19,617 bases of DNA, taken from a bacterium (GTDB lineage Bacteria; Verrucomicrobiota; Kiritimatiellia; UBA8416). The notes below the pieces were generated by a model. The model saw nothing but the letters and a program-made list of their open reading frames with translations, ran no database searches and was not told the origin of the DNA. Positions 1 through 6,118 of the stretch are shown here, piece after piece. The number at the start of each line of letters is the position of its first letter. The first letter of the stretch is position 1. The position numbers were made by a program, and so were the translations under genes. The stretch spans positions 1 through 19,617 of the forward strand of contig JAIFLS010000010.1 of the NCBI GenBank assembly GCA_020048935.1, given 5' to 3'.

Positions 1-287
1 GGGAGGAGATCGCGCGGAAACGGGCCTGGATGCAGGGGTTGCGCTGTTCAGGGTCGGTGTTCCGGAATCCGCCGGGGGACTACGCCGGGCGGCGGATTGA
101 GGAGGCGGGGCTCAAGGGAATGCGGATCGGCGGGGCGGTGGTGTATCCGCGGCACGGCAACTTCGTGGTGGCCGATGAGGCCGTGGCCACGGCGTCGGAT
201 GTGCTGGCTCTGATCCAGCGGATCGAGGACGCCGTGAAACGGGTTTCGGGTGTGGAGCTGGTGCGGGAAGTGGTCTGTCTGGAGTAA
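1..287 (+). CDS. murB: UDP-N-acetylenolpyruvoylglucosamine reductase, C-terminal part (5' end outside window)
   Basis: MurB is the cytoplasmic flavoenzyme that reduces UDP-GlcNAc-enolpyruvate to UDP-MurNAc with NADPH, the second committed step of peptidoglycan precursor synthesis. The frame is open from base 3, so this is the tail of a longer protein. An ATG at 30 is internal, not a start. The sequence shows the MurB C-terminal domain: the GSVFRNP motif, in which the Ser is the proton donor in this family, then AGRRIEEAGLKGMRIGGAVV, then HGNFVVAD (family form HANFIVN) and the final helix with DVLALIQRIEDAV. It ends in LVREVVCLE, where the family has a catalytic Glu near the C-terminus. It precedes ddl, as in many dcw clusters. 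Identity is close to certain for the visible part. Confidence 0.93.
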   Translation, partial: EEIARKRAWMQGLRCSGSVFRNPPGDYAGRRIEEAGLKGMRIGGAVVYPRHGNFVVADEAVATASDVLALIQRIEDAVKRVSGVELVREVVCLE

Positions 288-290
288 CGG

Positions 291-328
291 AAAAAAGTCG
301 AAATCGGAAAAGTCGAAAGTCGAAATCA
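291..328. repeat. GAAAGTCGAAA-type purine-rich repeat, copy 1
   Basis: Just after the murB stop the DNA is built of short units AAGTCGAAA / AGTCGAAATC in direct array. The same word family recurs after pyrE (5674-5714) and before the glycosyltransferase gene (6119-6158). It is non-coding here and of unknown function. This is a sequence observation only. Confidence 0.55.
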
Positions 329-354
329 GCGACTTACGCCCGGTTTGTTTTTAG

Positions 355-455
355 CCACAAAAGGCACAAAAAACACAAAAACTGCTGCTCTGCACGGTGG
401 ACAGATTTGTTGGATGTTGAGTGTTATTGTTTTGTGATTTTTGTGCCTTTTGTGG
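355..455. repeat. 26-bp inverted repeat with 49-nt loop, running into the ddl coding start
   Basis: The left arm at 355-380 (CCACAAAAGGCACAAAAA followed by ACACAAAA) and the right arm at 430-455 are reverse complements with a single mismatch (373 opposite 437). The spacer is 381-429. The right arm is in frame with Ddl and encodes FVIFVPFVG, immediately before the conserved GGPSAEREVS motif. This looks like a small palindromic mobile or expanding element that reached into the 5' end of the gene. Confidence 0.8.
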
Positions 456-1360
456 GCGGGCCTTCGGCGGAGCGGGAGGTCTCGCTGCGCAGCGGGGCGG
501 CGGCGCTGCGCGGGTTGCAGGAGAGCGGTTACGCGGCCACGGCGGTCGAGGTGATCGGTCGCACGTTCACGCTGCCGCCGGGAACGGAGGCGGTGTTCAT
601 CGCCTTGCACGGCGAATTCGGCGAGGACGGCGAGGTGCAGGCCCTGCTTGACGGCATGGGCATGCCTTACACCGGCTCGGGCGTGGACGCCAGCCGGGCG
701 TCGATGGATAAGCTGGTGACAAAAGAGGTGTTCACGGCGCATGGCATCCCGACTGCGGCATATGCGTCGTTGCAACGGGGCGATAAGCCGGAGTTCCCGC
801 TTCCGGCGGTGGTCAAGCCGGTGCGGCAGGGATCGAGCTTCGGTGTGCATCTGGTGCGCGAGCCCTCGCAGATGGCGGCGGCGCTTGAGGATGCGTTCCG
901 GTACGACGAGCAGGTGCTGGTGGAGACGTACATCCCCGGGCGGGAATTGACGGTCGGGATCCTGGATCGCGAGGTGTTGCCGGCGGTGGAGATCGCGGCC
1001 CCGGACGGGTGGTATGGCTACGAGGCGAAATACACGCCGGGGAAGACGCGCTACCTCTGCCCGGCAGAACTGCCCGAGGCGGTGCGGGTCGAGGCGCAGC
1101 GGCTGGCGCTGGCGGTCTTTGACGCGCTGGGCTGCGAGGGATTCGGCCGCGTTGACTTCCGGCTCTCGCCCGAGGGCGGGCTTTACGTGCTGGAACTCAA
1201 CAGCATTCCGGGCCTGACCGAGACCAGTCTGCTGCCGAAGGCGGCGGCGGCGGCGGGAATCCCGTTCGCGGCGCTGTGCGACCGGCTGATGCGCACCGCC
1301 CGCTGCGGCGGAATTGCGGAGAAGCCTGTAAAGCATGGAATCTTATCGGAGAAGCTTTAG
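407..1360 (+). CDS. ddl: D-alanine--D-alanine ligase
   Basis: Ddl is a cytoplasmic ATP-grasp enzyme joining two D-Ala to make the dipeptide that MurF adds to the peptidoglycan precursor. Seen: GGPSAEREVSLRSG (with the Glu that binds the first D-Ala), ALHGEFGEDG, MDKLVTKEVF, the glycine-rich loop RQGSSFGV, YEAKYTPG with the conserved Tyr, FGRVDFRL, and the metal/ATP site ELNSIPGLTETS near the C-terminus. The length is normal for the family. The start is unusual: no ATG is in frame upstream of the first motif. TTG at 407 has an SD-like GGTGG six bases upstream; GTG at 434, 443 or 452 are alternatives, and 434 would give the most family-like N-terminus. The N-terminal beta strand is encoded by the arm of an inverted repeat. 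It lies between murB and ftsQ. Confidence 0.93.
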   Translation: MLDVECYCFVIFVPFVGGPSAEREVSLRSGAAALRGLQESGYAATAVEVIGRTFTLPPGTEAVFIALHGEFGEDGEVQALLDGMGMPYTGSGVDASRASMDKLVTKEVFTAHGIPTAAYASLQRGDKPEFPLPAVVKPVRQGSSFGVHLVREPSQMAAALEDAFRYDEQVLVETYIPGRELTVGILDREVLPAVEIAAPDGWYGYEAKYTPGKTRYLCPAELPEAVRVEAQRLALAVFDALGCEGFGRVDFRLSPEGGLYVLELNSIPGLTETSLLPKAAAAAGIPFAALCDRLMRTARCGGIAEKPVKHGILSEKL

Positions 1361-1370
1361 TTTGTTGGTT

Positions 1371-1534
1371 GTAGCCCAGTTGCGCCGCAACTGAGGCAGC
1401 GGGAATGTGCGTGCGGTTGTGCAGATTGCCGCGTTTACGGCAAACAACCATTCGCTTACAACGCGGAAGCCGCACTCGCGGCGCGAGTGGGCTACAATGC
1501 GGAAGCCGCACTCGCGGCGCGAGTGGGCTACAAT
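1371..1534. repeat. REP/BIME-like cluster of three GTAG-headed hairpins
   Basis: Three units share a head GTAGCC followed by a 7-bp stem and the loop GCC. Unit 1 (+) has GTAG at 1371-1374 and stem CAGTTGC/GCAACTG (1377-1383, 1387-1393). Units 2 and 3 (-) have CTAC at 1492-1495 and 1528-1531 and stem CACTCGC/GCGAGTG, read on the minus strand. Units 2 and 3 are exact tandem 36-nt copies (1463-1498, 1499-1534). The two stem versions differ at two base pairs and both changes are compensated. A GTAG tetranucleotide at the foot of a hairpin is the hallmark of REP elements moved by TnpA_REP/RAYT enzymes. No such enzyme gene is in the window. The cluster fills most of the ddl-ftsQ gap (1361-1595). 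Confidence 0.75.
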
Positions 1535-1595
1535 AGTGGCTGAAACGTGTGGTTCCTGTATATGAACATGAATATGAGCATGATGGAGCGTTAGA

Positions 1596-2459
1596 ATGGC
1601 GCGAGCTTATAGTAGTAGCAGCAGCAGGGGGCAGCGGTCGGTACAGCTCGGGGCTCGGGTGCGCAAGAAAGGCACCGGCGGCAATCACTGGTACCAGGTC
1701 GGGGCGGTGGCATTCCTCGTGCTCACGCTTTGCGGCTTGATCCTGGTGTCGATCGCCGGCTCGCGGTTCCTGTACCGTTCGCTGCTTTCCGAGAATGACC
1801 GTTTCCGCATCCAGACTATCGAGATCACCCCCGGTCGCATCAAGACCGAGACCATGATCCGCGAGTACCTGGCCTATGTCGACATCACCGCCGGTACCAA
1901 TCTCTTCGCGTTCAACCTCCGCAAGCTGGTCGCGCTCTACCTGGAGCGCAATCCGCTGGTCCGGCAGATGCATGTGCGGCGGCGCCTGCCCGGGACGCTG
2001 GAAGTGGAGATCCTCGAGCGCGACCCGCTGGCACGGCTCGGGCAGCGCGGGAACCTGGTGGCGGACCGCGAGGGCTATGTATTCCGCCTCAGCAGCGACC
2101 TGCACCGGCTGCCGGTCATCATCGGCGACAAGGATGCCGAACTCGCGCCCGGGCGGGACGTCCAGGGAATGTCGCGGGTCGCGATCGATGTCCTGGCCGC
2201 CTGCGACAACCCCCTTATGGGCATGCGGCTGGTCGGGGTGGATGTCAGTCGCACGGACTACCTGCGCTTGCATATGCTGACAGCGGATGGCATCAAGGAG
2301 GTCAAGCTGAGCTGGGAAGGCATGGGGCGGCGTACCACGACCTCGTACGCGAACATGCGGCAGCGGCTTTCGGAAGTGCGGCAGACGGTCGAGAAGGACC
2401 GCGCGGCCCACTCGGAATACGACGCGAGCATTCTTCCGGGGCGGGTTCATGCGCGATAG
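1596..2459 (+). CDS. ftsQ: Cell division protein FtsQ (POTRA domain)
   Basis: FtsQ is a single-pass inner-membrane divisome protein whose periplasmic part recruits FtsB/FtsL and later proteins. Seen: a Ser- and Arg-rich cytoplasmic tail (about residues 1-32, with a run of five Ser), one membrane segment at about 34-56, then a POTRA-like region starting FRIQTIEITPG with the typical NLFAFNLRKL, ERNPLVRQMHVRRRLPGTLEVEILERDPLA pattern, and the FtsQ beta domain (GYVFRLSSDLHRLPVI). The length is usual for FtsQ. The start is fixed by ATG 1596 with GGAG about 8 bases upstream. It sits between ddl and ftsA, which supports the call strongly because FtsQ sequences diverge quickly. Confidence 0.9.
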   Translation: MARAYSSSSSRGQRSVQLGARVRKKGTGGNHWYQVGAVAFLVLTLCGLILVSIAGSRFLYRSLLSENDRFRIQTIEITPGRIKTETMIREYLAYVDITAGTNLFAFNLRKLVALYLERNPLVRQMHVRRRLPGTLEVEILERDPLARLGQRGNLVADREGYVFRLSSDLHRLPVIIGDKDAELAPGRDVQGMSRVAIDVLAACDNPLMGMRLVGVDVSRTDYLRLHMLTADGIKEVKLSWEGMGRRTTTSYANMRQRLSEVRQTVEKDRAAHSEYDASILPGRVHAR

Positions 2460-2479
2460 GCGCGACGGCGCGCGTGTGT

Positions 2480-2510
2480 GGGTTTGTGGGTATGGGAGTT
2501 CGGGTGTGGG
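2480..2510 (+). promoter_or_regulatory. Five-tract G-quadruplex motif in the ftsA leader
   Basis: Five GGG tracts lie at 2480-2482, 2488-2490, 2494-2496, 2502-2504 and 2508-2510, with loops of 5, 3, 5 and 3 bases. Any four tracts with short loops satisfy the standard G-quadruplex pattern. The G-rich strand is the coding strand, so the motif would be present in ftsQ-ftsA mRNA, ending about 31 bases before the ftsA ATG. A regulatory role is inference; the motif itself is directly visible. Confidence 0.5.
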
Positions 2511-2541
2511 CAGGACGCAATAGACGGGGAAGGTACGAATC

Positions 2542-3750
2542 ATGGATCCTGTAGTGGCATTGGAAATCGGCACGTCAAAGACCGTCGTGCTGGTCGGCGA
2601 GATGCGTGAGGACGGCAGTCTGATGATCACCGGCAAGGGCGAGCACCCGACCACCGGAATCCGCAAGGGCGAGATCATTGATCCCGAAAGCGTGGTCAAC
2701 GGGGCCCGCAAGGCGCTGGCCGAGGCCGAGTCGGGAAGCAGCGTGGTCATCAACGAGCTGGTCCTGGCCGTCACGGGCGGGCATATCCGAGGCACGGTCC
2801 ATAACGGCACCGTGCCGGTCGGTGAGTCCGACGGCGTGATTACCGGGGGCGACATCGAAGAGGTCCAGGAGCTGGCGCGGGCGGTCAACCTGCCGGAAGA
2901 CCGCGAGATGATCCATACGATCAACCAGAACTACAGCGTCGACGACCACGAGCCCGTCATCAATCCGGAAGGGATGGTCGGGGCCAAGCTCTCGCTCGAT
3001 ATCCTGGTTTTCCATGGCGTGCGCAGCCTGCTGCTGACCACGCATGCGGCCGTGGGGCGGATCCCGATGGAGATCCAGGACACCGTGTTCGGCGGTTTAG
3101 CGGCGGCCCTGGCGGTACTGACGCCCGAACAGAAGCGCAGCGGGGCGGTGGTGATTGACCTCGGGGCGGGGACGACCGACTACATCGCCTATGCCGGTGA
3201 GGTGGTGGCCTGCGGCGGGTCGCTGGGTGTGGGAGGTGATCACGTCACAAATGATATCATGATCGCGTTCAACATCGCCCAGGCACGGGCGGAGAAGATC
3301 AAGAAGGAGCACGGGCGGGCGCTGATCCCCGAGGTGGTGGACCCGCCGAGGCTGGCGTTGCCGGCCGAACTGGGTTTCTCGGGCAATGTCGTCAACCTGC
3401 GTTCGCTGCACACGGTGATCAACGCGCGCATGGAGGAGACGCTCCAGAAGATACGGCGGCGACTCGAGGATGCCAACGTGCTCACGCGGCTGGGCAGCGG
3501 GATCTACCTGACCGGCGGCGGCGCGCACATGCGCGACATCACCGCCCTGGCGGAGTCCGTGTTCGGTGTCCCCTGCTTCACCGGCAAGGCGCGCCATGTA
3601 CTCAGTTTGAAGAAGGGGGTTGATGCGCCGGAGTACGCCACTTGCTGCGGTTTGCTCGAGTATGCATTCCGAACCCGCGAACAGGACGGGGAACGGCCCG
3701 GATCGCTGCTGAGCTCAATCTTTAAAACCCTTCTGGGCAGAGGACGTTAA
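2542..3750 (+). CDS. ftsA: Cell division protein FtsA
   Basis: FtsA is the actin-like ATPase that anchors FtsZ filaments to the inner membrane and recruits later divisome proteins. Seen: the phosphate-1 motif VVALEIGTSKTVVLVGE at the N-terminus, GIRKGEIIDPESVVNGARKAL, the 1C-domain region around residues 85-160, the second phosphate loop VVIDLGAGTTDYIAY (about 203-217), and the adenosine motif IYLTGGGAHM (about 326-335). The C-terminal tail LLSSIFKTLLGRGR is an amphipathic, basic helix fitting the membrane-targeting sequence. The length of 402 residues is typical. The start ATG 2542 has GGGAAGG about 9 bases upstream. ftsZ starts 27 bases after the stop. Confidence 0.95.
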   Translation: MDPVVALEIGTSKTVVLVGEMREDGSLMITGKGEHPTTGIRKGEIIDPESVVNGARKALAEAESGSSVVINELVLAVTGGHIRGTVHNGTVPVGESDGVITGGDIEEVQELARAVNLPEDREMIHTINQNYSVDDHEPVINPEGMVGAKLSLDILVFHGVRSLLLTTHAAVGRIPMEIQDTVFGGLAAALAVLTPEQKRSGAVVIDLGAGTTDYIAYAGEVVACGGSLGVGGDHVTNDIMIAFNIAQARAEKIKKEHGRALIPEVVDPPRLALPAELGFSGNVVNLRSLHTVINARMEETLQKIRRRLEDANVLTRLGSGIYLTGGGAHMRDITALAESVFGVPCFTGKARHVLSLKKGVDAPEYATCCGLLEYAFRTREQDGERPGSLLSSIFKTLLGRGR

Positions 3751-3777
3751 CGTTGTTGCAGGCGGGAGATCGCGGTT

Positions 3778-4974
3778 ATGTTCAAACTCGTACGTAAAGA
3801 CAAGGGCAGTGTCATGCGCCGCGTGTGCGTGCTGGGCGTAGGCGACGGCGGCAGCCACGCGGTCGATGGCGTCCTGGGCGGCAATGGCGGCGAAGGCGGC
3901 GAAGGCACGATCGCCGTGATCAATACCGATCCGGCCGCCCTGGCCGCTTCGCGGGCGGTCACGAAAGTGCAGATCGGCAAGCAGGATGGCACCATAGCCG
4001 GGACAGGCGGGGATCCGCTGGCCGGCAAGGCGGCGGCGGAATGCGATATCGAGATGATCCGCGGACTGTTTACCGACTGTGATGCGCTGATCCTGGCCGC
4101 CGGGCTGGGTGGTGGCACCGGTACCGGTGCCGCGCCGGTCCTGCTCGGTGCCGCCCGGGCGGCCGGCGTGATGACTGTTGCCGTAGTCACCACGCCCTTT
4201 CTATTCGAGGGCCAGGCCCGCCGCGCCACCGCGCAAGCCGGACTCCAGGCGATCACGGCGGCGGCGGATTTCGTGTGCGTGATCGATAACGACAGCCTGT
4301 TCGCCGGTGCCGGTGCGGAAGGTGATCTTGCCGCCGCCTTCGCACGGGCGGATGAGGCGTTGGCAGGGGGAATTTACAGCATGTGGCTCATGCTTACGCA
4401 GCCGATGCTGATCAGTGTCGATCTGAGTGCCTTCATGACCCTGGCGGCCAAGGGAAGTGGTGCGTGCCGCTTCGGCTTCGGGTCCGCCAGCGGTGCCGGG
4501 CGCGCGCACGCCGCCGCCAAGGCGGTGAAGGAAGGGCCGGTATTCAAGCAAGGCGAGGCCTTGCGCGCCAGCGGGGCTGCGCTGCTGTGCATCTGCGGCA
4601 GCCACGACATCACCCTCCAGGAAGTAGGCGACCTCGTCGGTGAGATCGGCGCCAGCATGCCCGAGGATGCAGACCTGCAGATCGCCACCGTGATCAACGA
4701 GGCCTGGCGTAACCGGATCTTCGCTGCCGTCTGGCTGGCCGACCGGCGACGCACCGTCACGCCTGTGCCACGCCCCGGGACTCGCCAGGCAGCGGCGGCT
4801 GCAACGCCCCCGAAGCCCGGGACCAAGCCGACGAAACCCGCGCAGAAGGAGCTGGAATTCGAGCCCGCGGGGACCACTCGTGGCCCGTTCAAAAACATGA
4901 CAGCCACGATTCTCGATGGCGAGGATCTGGATACGCCGACCTACAAGCGAAAAGGCATCGAGCTGGAAAAGTAG
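3778..4974 (+). CDS. ftsZ: Cell division protein FtsZ, divergent with altered T7 loop
   Basis: FtsZ is the tubulin-like GTPase that forms the division ring. Seen: T1 loop GVGDGGSHAVDG at about 20-31 (family form GVGGGGxNAV), T2 NTDPAAL, the tubulin signature GGGTGTGA at 111-118, VVTTPFLFEG, and a nucleotide-binding Asn in VIDNDSL. The T7 synergy loop, NVDFADV in most FtsZ, reads SVDLSAF at 213-219: Asn to Ser and the second catalytic Asp to Ala, with only the middle Asp kept. A Pro/Ala/Lys-rich linker (about 320-375) leads to EDLDTPTYKRK, a recognisable C-terminal peptide for binding FtsA. The start at 3778 has GGAG 9 bases upstream; ATG 3814 is an alternative. It follows ftsA closely. Identity as an FtsZ family member is firm; full GTPase activity is doubtful. 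Confidence 0.9.
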   Translation: MFKLVRKDKGSVMRRVCVLGVGDGGSHAVDGVLGGNGGEGGEGTIAVINTDPAALAASRAVTKVQIGKQDGTIAGTGGDPLAGKAAAECDIEMIRGLFTDCDALILAAGLGGGTGTGAAPVLLGAARAAGVMTVAVVTTPFLFEGQARRATAQAGLQAITAAADFVCVIDNDSLFAGAGAEGDLAAAFARADEALAGGIYSMWLMLTQPMLISVDLSAFMTLAAKGSGACRFGFGSASGAGRAHAAAKAVKEGPVFKQGEALRASGAALLCICGSHDITLQEVGDLVGEIGASMPEDADLQIATVINEAWRNRIFAAVWLADRRRTVTPVPRPGTRQAAAAATPPKPGTKPTKPAQKELEFEPAGTTRGPFKNMTATILDGEDLDTPTYKRKGIELEK

Positions 4975-4978
4975 CCGG

Positions 4979-5092
4979 TTGTGAGTATGTGTGTATGTGA
5001 GTGAAAAGAATTGGTCGTAATCGTGCTCGTAATCATAATCGAGATTCTCGGAGCATGAGGGATTACGATTATGATTACGATTGCGAGAAGGG
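4979..5092. repeat. G/T-rich tract and 15-bp perfect inverted repeat between ftsZ and pyrE
   Basis: After the ftsZ stop a G/T-rich stretch (about 4979-5003, built of GTGAGTATGTGTGTATG-like units) is followed by a perfect 15-bp inverted repeat. The left arm is TCGTAATCATAATCG at 5027-5041 and the right arm CGATTATGATTACGA at 5066-5080, around a 24-nt loop. Partial direct copies (TCGTAATCG at 5015-5023) flank it. No T-run follows, so it is not an intrinsic terminator. It ends about ten bases before the pyrE ribosome-binding site. Confidence 0.6.
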
Positions 5093-5101
5093 GTAATGTA
5101 A

Positions 5102-5671
5102 ATGAATGAGGCGGATGTGTTGAAGGTGCTGGCGGATACCGGGGCGATGTTGACGGGGCATTTCGAGCTACGGTCGGGGCTGCACAGCGACCGGTTCTTC
5201 CAGTGCGCGAATGCCCTGCGCTACCCCGATGCGGCGGAGACGCTCTGCCGGGCACTGGCGGCAAAGATGCAGCCCCTGCTGGTGGGAGGTGTCGATGCCG
5301 TGATCGCGCCCGCGCTGGGCGGGTTGGTCGTCGGTCACGAGCTGGCGCGGGCCTTTGGCGTGATGTCGATCTTTGCCGAGAAGGCCGACGGCGTGCTGGT
5401 GATGCGGCGCTTCAAGATCGTGCCGGGTGCGCGCTACGTGGTGGGCGAGGATGTGGTCACGCGCGGCGGGCGCGTGCAGGAAACCGTGGATATCGTCAGG
5501 GCCGGCGGCGGTGTGGTGACAGCCATCGGCGTGCTGGTGGACCGCAGTGCCGGCAACGCGCACTTCGATGTGCCGATGACCAGCCTGATCAAGATGGCAC
5601 CGACGGTCTGGGAGCCCGGCGCCTGCCCGCTGTGCAAGGCCGGCTCGAAAGCCGAGCATCCGGGGTCGTAG
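5102..5671 (+). CDS. pyrE: Orotate phosphoribosyltransferase
   Basis: PyrE joins orotate and PRPP to make orotidine 5'-phosphate in de novo pyrimidine synthesis, in the cytoplasm. Seen: the N-terminal substrate region GHFELRSGLHSDRFFQC, the APALGGLVVGHELAR loop, FAEKADGVLVMRRFKI, and the PRPP-binding signature YVVGEDVVTRGGRVQETV at about 112-129 with its acidic pair. The C-terminal CPLCKAGSKAEHPGS matches the CPLC...PGS tail of one bacterial PyrE group. The length of 189 fits that group. ATG 5102 is preceded by AAGGGG, and by an in-frame ATG-TAA pair (5096-5101) that forms a start-stop immediately upstream. It is downstream of ftsZ on the same strand, after a repeat-filled gap. Confidence 0.93.
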   Translation: MNEADVLKVLADTGAMLTGHFELRSGLHSDRFFQCANALRYPDAAETLCRALAAKMQPLLVGGVDAVIAPALGGLVVGHELARAFGVMSIFAEKADGVLVMRRFKIVPGARYVVGEDVVTRGGRVQETVDIVRAGGGVVTAIGVLVDRSAGNAHFDVPMTSLIKMAPTVWEPGACPLCKAGSKAEHPGS

Positions 5672-5673
5672 GG

Positions 5674-5714
5674 TAAAGCTGAAATCGGGAAAGCCGAAAG
5701 TCGAGATAGAGAGC
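5674..5714. repeat. GAAAGTCGAAA-type purine-rich repeat, copy 2
   Basis: Just after the pyrE stop the units AAAGCTGAAATCGGG and AAAGCCGAAAGTCGAG repeat the word pattern found after murB and before the glycosyltransferase gene. Non-coding, function unknown. Confidence 0.5.
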
Positions 5715-5745
5715 AGAACGAGTGGATAGGAAGCGGTATGCGCTT

Positions 5746-5847
5746 GTAGCCGGGGTCGGTGACCCCGGTCGGGAATGGATTGGCAGACGGGAGAGAGGCT
5801 TCGCAATGCGCCTTTTCATGGGTGCCGGGGTCACCGACCCCAGCTAC
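5746..5847. repeat. Inverted pair of GTAG-headed hairpins (BIME-like)
   Basis: The + unit has GTAG at 5746-5749 and an 8-bp stem CCGGGGTC/GACCCCGG (5750-5757, 5761-5768) with loop GGT. The - unit ends in CTAC at 5844-5847 and, read on the minus strand, has stem CTGGGGTC/GACCCCGG with the same loop GGT and one G-T wobble. The GTAG heads face outward, flanked by CTTGTAG on the left and CTACAAG on the right. The architecture is that of the ddl-ftsQ cluster but the stem sequence is different. Confidence 0.7.
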
Positions 5848-5907
5848 AAGGCTTTCCCGTTGGCAACCGGGGCGAGCGTCCGCGCGAGCCAGCGGAGCAA
5901 AGGGTTT

Positions 5908-5928
5908 GTAGTTCCGCCTTCAGGCGGC
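5908..5928 (+). repeat. Single GTAG-headed hairpin
   Basis: GTAG at 5908-5911 is followed by stem CCGCC/GGCGG (5914-5918, 5923-5927) with loop TTCA. It is a third stem variant with the same TTTGTAG head as the nearby pair. Confidence 0.55.
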
Positions 5929-6006
5929 AGCGGGTCTGCTGCTGCTCGGAAATAGGAGACGATTAAGGCGAACGATTAGGGCGAAAATGAATGGGTAACT
6001 TGGGCG

Positions 6007-6097
6007 GGGGAGATCGGTGAACGAGAACGGCGACGAGAACGGAAAACGAGCGGGCATTTGAATCGTCATCCGTTCTCGTCGCCGCTATCGTCAACCG
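6007..6097. repeat. MITE-like palindromic element, copy 1
   Basis: The ends are inverted repeats: the left arm starts GGGGAGATCGGTGAACGAG and continues AACGGCGACGAG; the right arm carries CTCGTCGCCGCTATCGTCAA before CCG. The inner 83 bases (6015-6097) align without gaps to 19215-19297, with about 12 mismatches counted by eye. No coding capacity is evident. It could be a non-autonomous element mobilised by an enzyme elsewhere in the genome. Confidence 0.7.
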
Positions 6098-6118
6098 AAA
6101 TAGGCAGACAGTAGTGAG

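Noticed and set aside
1463..1534. Two exact 36-nt tandem repeats with a palindrome, CRISPR-like in unit length
   Set aside because: The units abut with no spacer, there are only two, there are no cas genes, and a related inverted unit nearby shows they belong to the GTAG hairpin family.
1608..1624. AGTAGTAGCAGCAGCAG triplet run at the ftsQ start as a phase-variable site
   Set aside because: Slippage in triplets only changes the number of Ser in the cytoplasmic tail and does not shift the frame.
1197..2924. Long open frame on the minus strand across ddl, ftsQ and ftsA
   Set aside because: It is a GC-rich shadow of three clearly recognised genes, with low-complexity Arg/Pro/Ser composition and no motifs.
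5722..5966. Two short open frames in the pyrE-glycosyltransferase gap
   Set aside because: They run through inverted GTAG hairpins, have no ribosome-binding site and no family pattern.
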